A DNA stretch of 5,633 nt from Marinosulfonomonas sp. (GTDB lineage: Bacteria > Pseudomonadota > Alphaproteobacteria > Rhodobacterales > Rhodobacteraceae): assembly GCA_015494385.1 (NCBI GenBank), contig WGBJ01000201.1:1-5633 (forward strand), read 5' to 3'. Under the pieces are notes generated by a model. That model made no database searches. It saw nothing but the letters and a program-made list of their open reading frames with translations, and had not been told where the DNA came from. Position 1 is the first letter of the stretch. Every line of letters begins with the position of its first letter. Shown piece by piece: positions 1 through 4,861 of the stretch. Position numbers and translations under genes: made by a program.

Positions 1-647
1 GGCTGGTGAAAACGCCGGATGCAACGATTGTCGCCGGGGCAGTCCTGCTGGCCACAAATGCCTATACCGGCGCGTTGGCCGCCCGTCTTGCCCCGAAAAT
101 CCGCCGCTCGTTCGTGCCGATCACATCATGGCAAATGGCAACCGAACCGCTGACAAAGGAACAAAACGCCAGCATCCTGCCCTCCAATCCGGCCATTTCC
201 GACACGCGGGGCGATCTGCATTTCTTTCGCAAAGACGCCGAAAACCGCCTGATCACCGGCAGTTCCCTGATGATCAAAACCAACGCCCATGCGCGGTTGC
301 GCAAACATATCGCCAAACGGCTTGCCGATACTTTCCCGCAACTGCCCGATGCCCGTTTCAGCCACATCTGGTGCGGTTACGTCGGCATCACCACCGACTT
401 TTTCCCGCGGTTTCATCAACTGGGGCCAAACTATATCGGCTTTACCGGCTACAATGGTCGCGGACTTGCCCTGACCATCCCGTTGGGAATTGAACTGGCC
501 AATGCCCTAACGGGGGCCGGACAGGATGACCTTGCCATCCCGCTAACCGCCCCGCGTCAAATCCCGTTTCACGCCATTGGCAAACGGGTTGCCCCTGCGG
601 CGCTTGTCAAATACCGCTATCGCGACACCCGTCCGCCGCGCTTATGA
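1..647 (+). CDS. FAD-dependent oxidoreductase (DAO family), C-terminal part, 5' end cut by window
   Basis: The reading frame is open from the left edge and ends at TGA 645-647, so about 214 C-terminal residues are visible and the N-terminal FAD-binding part is missing. Near the left edge is the segment LATNAYTG, typical of glycine/D-amino-acid oxidase-like flavoproteins of the gamma-glutamylputrescine oxidase (PuuB) type. It is followed by a substrate-domain stretch (SWQMATEPL, then DLHFFR). The C-terminal part has WCGYVGITTDFFPR and a GYNGRG segment, which in this family sits close to the flavin. Members oxidise C-N bonds of amines or amino acids in the cytoplasm, releasing an aldehyde or ketone, ammonia or amine, and H2O2. 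The actual substrate cannot be read from this fragment. The GTG at position 6 is an internal valine, not a start, because homology clearly extends upstream. The next gene follows closely and probably shares the transcript. I am confident of the family and unsure of the substrate. Confidence 0.8.
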   Translation, partial: LVKTPDATIVAGAVLLATNAYTGALAARLAPKIRRSFVPITSWQMATEPLTKEQNASILPSNPAISDTRGDLHFFRKDAENRLITGSSLMIKTNAHARLRKHIAKRLADTFPQLPDARFSHIWCGYVGITTDFFPRFHQLGPNYIGFTGYNGRGLALTIPLGIELANALTGAGQDDLAIPLTAPRQIPFHAIGKRVAPAALVKYRYRDTRPPRL

Positions 648-648
648 G

Positions 649-653
649 AAGGA
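649..653 (+). promoter_or_regulatory. Shine-Dalgarno site deciding the start of the ATC hydrolase-like gene
   Basis: AAGGA lies 8 nt before ATG 662-664. It argues for that start over the in-frame ATG at 644-646, which overlaps the upstream stop as ATGA but has no purine-rich sequence at a suitable distance. Confidence 0.65.
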
Positions 654-661
654 TCAGAACG

Positions 662-1132
662 ATGACTGACAAACCCATGCCGATGATCGAAAAACGCCGG
701 ATCGAGGCCGAGATTATCGGCGAAATCTATGATGTGTTGAAAGAACGCCACGGCAAAGAGGAAGCACAGGAAATCATCCGCATATCGGTGGCCAATTCCG
801 CCATCACGCAGGGCCGCGAATTCAAGGCGAAATACGATCATGAACCCACGCTGGCCGATCTGGCCGCAAACCACCACCTGTGGGACATGGACGATGCGCT
901 GGAACGGACCTACCTGCAGGAAACCGACACGGCGCTGGATTACAACATCACCCGTTGCGAATATGCCCGCATGTATCGTGACATGGGGCTGGGTGAGATC
1001 GGCCATCTGCTATCGTGCAACCGCGATGGCAGTTTCTGCATCGGCTTTTCCGACAACATCGAGCTGACCCGCACCCAGACCATTATGGAAGGCGCGGATC
1101 ACTGCGATTTCCGGTATCGTCTGAAATCCTGA
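662..1132 (+). CDS. L-2-amino-thiazoline-4-carboxylic acid hydrolase-like protein
   Basis: This complete gene encodes 156 residues from ATG 662 and ends at TGA 1130-1132. The start was chosen because AAGGA stands 8 nt upstream; an in-frame ATG at 644 would add six residues (MRRIRT) and overlap the upstream stop. The protein fits the ATC_hydrolase family (Pfam): a charged helical N-terminal half, then RCEYARMYRDMG (about 98-109), LLSCNRD (116-122) and the closing signature MEGADHCDFRYR (142-153). Cys99, Cys119, Cys126 and Cys148 are visible; I do not know which, if any, are catalytic. The family name comes from an enzyme that opens the thiazoline ring during bacterial conversion of 2-aminothiazoline-4-carboxylate to cysteine. 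Most members are untested, so the reaction here is only a family label. No signal peptide or membrane segment is seen, so it should be cytoplasmic. Its place 14 nt behind a flavin amine oxidase suggests a shared catabolic task. It converges on paaE with 8 bp between the stops. Confidence 0.75.
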   Translation: MTDKPMPMIEKRRIEAEIIGEIYDVLKERHGKEEAQEIIRISVANSAITQGREFKAKYDHEPTLADLAANHHLWDMDDALERTYLQETDTALDYNITRCEYARMYRDMGLGEIGHLLSCNRDGSFCIGFSDNIELTRTQTIMEGADHCDFRYRLKS

Positions 1133-1140
1133 ACCCGCGT

Positions 1141-2190
1141 TTATGCGGCGTCAAAATCCAGAACCAGTTTTTCCGAAGTTGGCCGTGTCTGGCACGCCAG
1201 CGTAAATCCGGCCTCAAGCTCCCACGGCTCAAGCGAATAATTCACTGCCATTTCCGCCGACCCTTCGGTCACCCGACAGCGACAGGTGCAACACATCCCG
1301 CCCTTGCAGGAATAGGGCAACTCCAGCCCTTGCCGCGCCGCCGCCGCAACGATGTTTTCATCCCCTTCCTCGACACGGAATTTCTTGCGGCTGCCATCCA
1401 GAATAACCTCGACCTCAACCCCGCTTTCGGCCACCGCTTGCGCAGCCTTGGAGCGTTTGCGCGGCGCCTCGCCATCCGGCGTGAACCGTTCGGAATGGAG
1501 GATGCTGTCGGCCACACCCAAACCGGCCAGCGCCGCTGAAACATCCGTAATCATCTCGCCCGGCCCACACAGAAACACCCCGTCAGCGGCGTCCAGATCA
1601 ATCGCGCCGGCCTTGGCCATGCGCTCGATCTTGTCGCCAGTGATCCGGCCGTTCAACAGCGGCACATCCTGTTCTTCACGGCTCAGGATATGGATCAGGG
1701 TAAAGCGCCCCATATACTGATCTTTCAGCGCCTCAAGCTCGCTGCGAAACATCACATGTTTAAAATCGCGGTTGCCGTAAACCAGCGTCACCCGCGCCCC
1801 CTTGGCCAGCGCCGCATTGGCAATCGAAACCATCGGCGTGATGCCGGAGCCTGCCGCGATCAGCAAAATATCCTGCTGGTCCTGCAACATGAACCGCCCC
1901 TCTGGCGGCATCACCTGCAGGGTGTCCCCCGCCTTCAGACCCTGCGCATAGGTCGAAAACACCCCGTCCTCGACCTGCCGCACACCGACGCACAAAGGCG
2001 CATCCGGCGCCGAGGCGATCGAGTAGGACCGCCGCACATCCTGCCCGTCAATATTTGCCCGCAAGGTCAGATACTGCCCCGGCACATAGGCAAATTCCGC
2101 GGCCAGTTCCTGCGGCACCGCAAATTCCAAAGCCACCGCATCCGCGCCCTCTTGCCGGACACCGGAAATTACCAATTCATGAAACGCCAT
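1141..2190 (-). CDS. paaE: 1,2-phenylacetyl-CoA epoxidase subunit E (reductase)
   Basis: The product is 349 residues from ATG 2190-2188, ending at TAA 1143-1141. PaaE passes electrons from NAD(P)H through FAD and a 2Fe-2S cluster to the PaaA diiron centre. Domains in order: an FAD-binding barrel with RSYSIAS (54-60); an NAD(P)-binding domain with GSGITP (114-119) and CGPGEM (208-213); a linker rich in Lys/Arg/Ala (about 241-253); and a C-terminal plant-type ferredoxin domain with ligands Cys295, Cys300, Cys303 and Cys333 (C-x4-C-x2-C-x29-C). All ligands are intact and the length is normal for the family. GAGGAG lies just upstream, with AGGAG 8 nt before ATG 2190. A TTG at 2196 is in frame but only 2 nt from that site, so it was rejected. 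This is the last gene of the operon, 12 nt after paaD. No terminator is visible before the convergent gene. Confidence 0.96.
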   Translation of the reverse strand: MAFHELVISGVRQEGADAVALEFAVPQELAAEFAYVPGQYLTLRANIDGQDVRRSYSIASAPDAPLCVGVRQVEDGVFSTYAQGLKAGDTLQVMPPEGRFMLQDQQDILLIAAGSGITPMVSIANAALAKGARVTLVYGNRDFKHVMFRSELEALKDQYMGRFTLIHILSREEQDVPLLNGRITGDKIERMAKAGAIDLDAADGVFLCGPGEMITDVSAALAGLGVADSILHSERFTPDGEAPRKRSKAAQAVAESGVEVEVILDGSRKKFRVEEGDENIVAAAARQGLELPYSCKGGMCCTCRCRVTEGSAEMAVNYSLEPWELEAGFTLACQTRPTSEKLVLDFDAA

Positions 2191-2198
2191 GTGCAACT

Positions 2199-2203
2199 CT
2201 CCT
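2199..2203 (-). promoter_or_regulatory. Shine-Dalgarno site of paaE
   Basis: On the minus strand, AGGAG within TGAGGAGAG ends 8 nt before ATG 2190. Its first base is the last base of the paaD stop codon (TGA 2205-2203), so ribosomes ending paaD are placed to restart on paaE. It fixes the paaE start at 2190 rather than the TTG at 2196. Confidence 0.7.
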
Positions 2204-2682
2204 CAGATGCATTTGAAATAGTCAAACGGCTCCAGACAGGCCTTGCAACGGTAATGCGCCTTGCAAGGGGTCGAGCCGAATTCGCTTAGTTTTTCTGTGT
2301 CCGTCGCGCCGCATCGCGGGCAGGTCACAACGGTTTCGCCAAACAATGCCCGCTTGGAATTGCTGGCTGTTTGCGGTGGGGCAATGCCATAGGCGCGCAG
2401 TTTTTCGCGGCCCGCGTCGCTGATCCAGTCGGTGGTCCACGGCGGGCTGATCACCCGTTCAATGCGCGCCTTATACCCCGCATCGTGCAGGGCACCGGCA
2501 ATCGCTTCCTCGATAAATTGCACCGCTGGACAGCCCGAATAGGTCGGGCTGACCCGCGCCACGGCTGTGTCGCCCTCCATCACCACCTCGCGCAGGATGC
2601 CCAGTTCGGCCACCGTCACGCAGGGCAGTTCCGGATCGGGCACCGCTGCCGCCACATCCCATGCCTTTGTCGCCGTCACCAC
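2203..2682 (-). CDS. paaD: 1,2-phenylacetyl-CoA epoxidase-associated protein D (MIP18/DUF59 family)
   Basis: The product is 159 residues from GTG 2682-2680, ending at TGA 2205-2203. The N-terminal two thirds form a MIP18/DUF59 domain, as in SufT and other iron-sulfur assembly factors: DPELP (16-20), AELGIL (25-30) and TYSGCPA (47-53) with the conserved Cys51. The C-terminal part is a PaaD-specific cysteine-rich tail: CPRC (121-124), Cys140, Cys146-x2-Cys149 and Cys158, within EFGSTPCKA and EPFDYFKCI, which looks like a zinc or Fe-S site. PaaD is needed for phenylacetate breakdown but is not part of the purified PaaABCE oxygenase. A role in maturing the PaaE cluster or the diiron site is inferred, not proven. 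The start is ambiguous: two GTG codons stand in tandem (2682 and 2679), giving overlaps of 7 or 4 nt with paaC, and the preceding Shine-Dalgarno sequence is weak (GGGG). Translational coupling to paaC is likely. Confidence 0.93.
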   Translation of the reverse strand: MVTATKAWDVAAAVPDPELPCVTVAELGILREVVMEGDTAVARVSPTYSGCPAVQFIEEAIAGALHDAGYKARIERVISPPWTTDWISDAGREKLRAYGIAPPQTASNSKRALFGETVVTCPRCGATDTEKLSEFGSTPCKAHYRCKACLEPFDYFKCI

Positions 2683-3401
2683 GTCGCCCCGGGGTGGGCG
2701 CGCTGCAAATACTGCATGTCCGAGAGCATCCGCCCCAGCACTTCGGAGTGCATCCCGTCACGCCCGCCATTCTGGCCGTAAACCGGCTCGGGCCAGTCCA
2801 GATTTGCCTCGGCGAACACGGCTTTTACACTGGCCTCCCACGCGGGACGCAGGGCCGCCCGGTCCGGCAGCGCATCGCAGTCCCCGCCGGAAAACAGCTC
2901 TTCCCAATAGGGGTGCAGATCAACAACCGCCGCCTGCATCCGCGCCGCACTTTCCTCGGTGCCATCGCCCAGCCGCACGATCCACTCGCCAGCGTGGCGC
3001 ATATGATAGGCCATTTCTTTCACCGCTTTGCCTGCGATACCGGCAATCACTTTGTCATTGGATGCAAGTGCTGCTTGCCAGAACGGCTCCATAAAGGCGG
3101 CAAAATAGAATTCCCGCAGCATGGTATGGGCGAAATCGCCATTCGGGCGCTCGACCAGCAGGCAATTCAGATACTCACGCTCATTGCGCAGATAGGCCAG
3201 ATCATCCTCGCTGCGCCCTTTGCCCTCAATCTCGGCGGCATAGGCGTAAAGCGAGCGCGCCGTGCCAATCAGATCCAGCGCAAAGTTGCTTAGCGCCAGA
3301 TCCTCCTCCAGCATCGGCGCATGGCCGCACCATTCCGACAACCGGTGCCCCAGCACCAGATGGTCATCCGCCAATTCGATCAATGCCCGATACAGCGCCA
3401 T
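2676..3401 (-). CDS. paaC: 1,2-phenylacetyl-CoA epoxidase subunit C (structural subunit)
   Basis: The product is 241 residues from ATG 3401-3399, ending at TGA 2678-2676. PaaC is the ferritin-like partner of PaaA: it forms the stable PaaAC core but, from work on the E. coli complex, is structural rather than catalytic. Recognisable segments are LADDHLVLGHRLSEWCGHAP (10-29), LEEDLALSNFALDLIGTAR (31-49), RNEREYLN (72-79), AYHMRHAGEW (131-140) and the C-terminal GGRDGMHSE with MQYLQRAHPGATW (229-241). The length is close to the usual about 250 residues. The ATG overlaps the paaB stop by one base (TGATG, with A 3401 shared), a typical coupled junction. An in-frame GTG at 3404 would add one residue and cannot be excluded. 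Only GGGG at 3413-3410 offers a weak ribosome site, so reinitiation after paaB is the likely route. Confidence 0.95.
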   Translation of the reverse strand: MALYRALIELADDHLVLGHRLSEWCGHAPMLEEDLALSNFALDLIGTARSLYAYAAEIEGKGRSEDDLAYLRNEREYLNCLLVERPNGDFAHTMLREFYFAAFMEPFWQAALASNDKVIAGIAGKAVKEMAYHMRHAGEWIVRLGDGTEESAARMQAAVVDLHPYWEELFSGGDCDALPDRAALRPAWEASVKAVFAEANLDWPEPVYGQNGGRDGMHSEVLGRMLSDMQYLQRAHPGATW

Positions 3402-3685
3402 CACATATGCCCCACATCGTCAGGGATCTTGTAAAACGTCGGATGGCGGTAGATCTTGTCCTCGGCCGGATCAAAATTCTCGCCCGCCCGCGCCGGATCG
3501 GAGGCTGCAATCGCCTCGGAGCGAACCACCCAGATCGAGGTCCCTTCCTCGCGCCGCGTATAGACATCGCGCGCCGCACTTAACGCCAAAGCTTCGTCCG
3601 CCGCATGCAGGCTGCCCACATGTTTATGCGCCAGCCCGTTGCGGGGCCGGATAAATACTTCCCAAAGCGGTGTCACATCACCCAT
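3401..3685 (-). CDS. paaB: 1,2-phenylacetyl-CoA epoxidase subunit B
   Basis: The product is 94 residues from ATG 3685-3683, ending at TGA 3403-3401, and matches the usual length of about 95. PaaB is the small subunit that bridges PaaAC units in the multicomponent oxygenase and is needed for activity with PaaE. Diagnostic segments are LWEVFIRPRNGLAHKHVGS (7-25), ARDVYTRREEG (38-48), SIWVV (50-54) and DKIYRHPTFYKIP (76-88). The frame stays open upstream to 3760, but those 25 extra codons run through a hairpin element and resemble no PaaB sequence. The ATG at 3685 has GAGGA 7 nt before it, which fixes the start. PaaB lies 78 nt after paaA and overlaps paaC by one base. Confidence 0.95.
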   Translation of the reverse strand: MGDVTPLWEVFIRPRNGLAHKHVGSLHAADEALALSAARDVYTRREEGTSIWVVRSEAIAASDPARAGENFDPAEDKIYRHPTFYKIPDDVGHM

Positions 3686-3692
3686 CAACCCA

Positions 3693-3697
3693 TCCTC
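3693..3697 (-). promoter_or_regulatory. Shine-Dalgarno site of paaB
   Basis: On the minus strand, GAGGA (3697-3693) stands 7 nt before ATG 3685. It is the strongest ribosome site in the operon after that of paaE. It lies outside the upstream hairpin, so paaB can be loaded independently of paaA translation. Confidence 0.65.
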
Positions 3698-3708
3698 ATC
3701 TTTGTTCC

Positions 3709-3748
3709 AAAAATATCCCACGGGGGTGCGGGGGTGTGAAACCCCCGC
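3709..3748 (-). terminator. Intercistronic hairpin with T-run between paaA and paaB (attenuator-like or repeat element)
   Basis: On the minus strand, GCGGGGGT (3748-3741) pairs perfectly with ACCCCCGC (3735-3728) around the 5-nt loop TTCAC. A second ACCCCCG (3727-3721) directly follows and could pair with the same left arm, so two mutually exclusive hairpins are possible. A run of five T (3713-3709) follows 7 nt after the second copy, then GGAACAAAG. This resembles an intrinsic terminator but sits inside an operon, 15 nt after the paaA stop codon. It may act as a partial terminator, an mRNA processing or 3'-protection site that raises PaaA over PaaB-E, or an intergenic repeat. From memory, similar hairpin/TATTTTTGGAACAAAG strings recur between genes in Rhodobacterales; I could not check this. 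Confidence 0.55.
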
Positions 3749-3763
3749 TCCTGCCCTCAAAAC

Positions 3764-4744
3764 CTACTCGGCGGCGACTTTGGCCGCCCGCTTCCCGGCA
3801 TGTGCCAAGGCCGCTTCCCGAACCCAGGCGCCATTGTCCCAGGCATCCTTGCGCATCTGCACACGCTCGCGGTTCATCACCCCGTCGCCCTTGACCACGC
3901 GCCAGAATTCGTCCCAGTCGATATCGCCGTGATCATAGCCACCCTTTTCCGCGTTCCATTCCAGATCGGGGTCGGGCACTGTCAGCCCCAGAAACTCGGC
4001 CTGCGGCACGGTGGCGTTGATGAATTTCTCGCGCAGCGCGTCATTGGAAAACCGCTTGATCTTCCACTTCATCGACTGTTCCGAATGGGCGCTGTCGCCA
4101 TCGTGCGGGCCGAACATCATCAGTGCGGGCCACCAGAACCGGTTCAACGCATCCTGCGCCATTTCCTTTTGTTCCTTGGTGCCATTGCACAGGGTCAGCA
4201 TGATTTCATACCCCTGCCGCTGATGGAAACTTTCCTCGGCGCAAACGCGGATCATTGCACGGGCGTAGGGGCCATAGGAACAGCGACACAGCGCCACCTG
4301 ATTCATAATCGCCGCGCCATCGACCAGCCAGCCGATTGCGCCCATATCCGCCCAGCTAAGGGCCGGATAGTTGAAAATCGATGAATACTTGGCCTTGCCC
4401 GCGTGCAATTCCTCGGTCATCTGCTCGCGCGTGACCCCCAGCGTTTCGGCGGCAGAATAGAGATACAGTCCATGCCCGCCCTCATCCTGCACCTTGGCCA
4501 GCAGTGCCAGCTTGCGTTTCAGACTGGGCGCGCGGGTGATCCAGTTGCCTTCTGGCAGCATGCCGACGATTTCCGAATGGGCGTGCTGGCCGATCTGGCG
4601 GATCAGCGTGCGGCGGTACCCTTCGGGCATCGCGTCTGTTGGCTCGATCTTTTCCTCGGCATCAATGCGCGCCTGAAAAGCAGCCAGAAATTCATCTGTT
4701 TCCTCGGTGCGGCTGTCCGCCCCGATCAATCCTTGTGAATACAT
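3764..4744 (-). CDS. paaA: 1,2-phenylacetyl-CoA epoxidase subunit A (catalytic diiron oxygenase)
   Basis: The product is 326 residues from ATG 4744-4742, ending at TAG 3766-3764. PaaA is the catalytic subunit that inserts one oxygen atom across C1-C2 of the phenylacetyl-CoA ring, the step that destroys aromaticity. Strong family segments are [20 protein letters not shown] (44-63), EGNWITRAP (65-73), [20 protein letters not shown] (84-103), [15 protein letters not shown] (119-133), [11 protein letters not shown] (168-178), [13 protein letters not shown] (201-213) and [14 protein letters not shown] (305-318). Probable diiron ligands are Glu58, Glu88-x2-His91 and Glu171-x2-His174; they are placed by motif and by alignment with E. 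coli PaaA from memory. About 16 extra N-terminal residues precede the region that aligns with E. coli. AGGA (4756-4753) lies 8 nt before the ATG. It is first in the operon, and its promoter overlaps a perfect inverted repeat. Confidence 0.97.
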   Translation of the reverse strand: MYSQGLIGADSRTEETDEFLAAFQARIDAEEKIEPTDAMPEGYRRTLIRQIGQHAHSEIVGMLPEGNWITRAPSLKRKLALLAKVQDEGGHGLYLYSAAETLGVTREQMTEELHAGKAKYSSIFNYPALSWADMGAIGWLVDGAAIMNQVALCRCSYGPYARAMIRVCAEESFHQRQGYEIMLTLCNGTKEQKEMAQDALNRFWWPALMMFGPHDGDSAHSEQSMKWKIKRFSNDALREKFINATVPQAEFLGLTVPDPDLEWNAEKGGYDHGDIDWDEFWRVVKGDGVMNRERVQMRKDAWDNGAWVREAALAHAGKRAAKVAAE

Positions 4745-4772
4745 GTTCGCGGTCCTGTTGTTACTGGCTGCG

Positions 4773-4800
4773 ACAATATGTTACAAAAATGATCTGTCAA
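4773..4800 (-). promoter_or_regulatory. Predicted sigma-70 promoter of the paaABCDE operon
   Basis: On the minus strand there is an exact TTGACA -35 box (4800-4795), a 16-bp spacer and a TATTGT -10 box (4778-4773, 4 of 6 matches). The expected transcript start is near 4766, leaving a leader of about 20 nt before the paaA ATG. The left arm of the inverted repeat fills the spacer and enters the -10 box, as expected for a repressor site. Confidence 0.65.
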
Positions 4801-4819
4801 TTGAATTTTTGTAACATAT
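4776..4819. promoter_or_regulatory. Perfect 15-bp inverted repeat, probable operator for the divergent paa/SDR promoters
   Basis: ATATGTTACAAAAAT (4776-4790) is exactly mirrored by ATTTTTGTAACATAT (4805-4819) with 14 bp between. Each arm holds its own small dyad (TGT-N-ACA, at 4779-4785 and 4810-4816), with centres 31 bp apart, close to three helical turns. It is therefore better read as two sites on the same DNA face than as one operator. A looser TGTTACT (4759-4765) lies 20 bp further toward paaA, near the predicted transcript start. The arms cover the paaA spacer/-10 region and the DNA just upstream of -35. Phenylacetate regulators are known from the GntR-type (PaaX) and TetR (PaaR) families; I cannot assign this motif to either. 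No regulator gene is in the window. Confidence 0.7.
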
Positions 4820-4822
4820 AGA
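4794..4822 (+). promoter_or_regulatory. Possible divergent promoter for the SDR gene
   Basis: CTGTCA (4794-4799, 4 of 6) and TATAGA (4817-4822, 4 of 6) are separated by 17 bp, which would start transcription near 4829. The -35 box shares bases with the paaA -35 box on the other strand, and the right arm of the inverted repeat fills the spacer. A second candidate (TTGCAC at 4828 with TAGTGG at 4851) is poorer. This call is weak. Confidence 0.35.
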
Positions 4823-4861
4823 AAACTTGCACTTAGCAGGGTTTCGGGAATAGTGGCGCCT

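Noticed and set aside
644..661. ATG 644 as start of the ATC hydrolase-like gene (ATGA overlap with the upstream stop)
   Set aside because: No ribosome site at a suitable distance, whereas ATG 662 has AAGGA 8 nt upstream. The six extra residues carry no family signal.
2191..2196. TTG 2196 as the paaE start
   Set aside because: It is only 2 nt from the AGGAG site; ATG 2190 is at the proper 8 nt.
1690..2289. Long open frame on the plus strand opposite paaE (199 codons)
   Set aside because: It is rich in Arg, His and Gln, as expected of an antisense shadow, and has no ribosome site or family resemblance.
2661..3293. Long open frame on the plus strand opposite paaC (210 codons)
   Set aside because: Its product has no recognisable motif and paaC, a clear family member, occupies the other strand. 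Long antisense frames are common in GC-rich genes.
3686..3760. Upstream in-frame extension of paaB to 3760 (25 extra residues)
   Set aside because: The extra codons translate the hairpin/T-run element and look unlike any PaaB. ATG 3685 has a good ribosome site and gives the family's normal length.
3800..4384. Long open frame on the plus strand opposite paaA (194 codons)
   Set aside because: It is a shadow of the highly conserved paaA codons, with no independent evidence of coding.
4797..4804. Small palindrome TCAATTGA in the spacer of the inverted repeat
   Set aside because: It is only 8 bp, not centred on the large repeat, and explained by overlap with the -35 box; too short to call a site.
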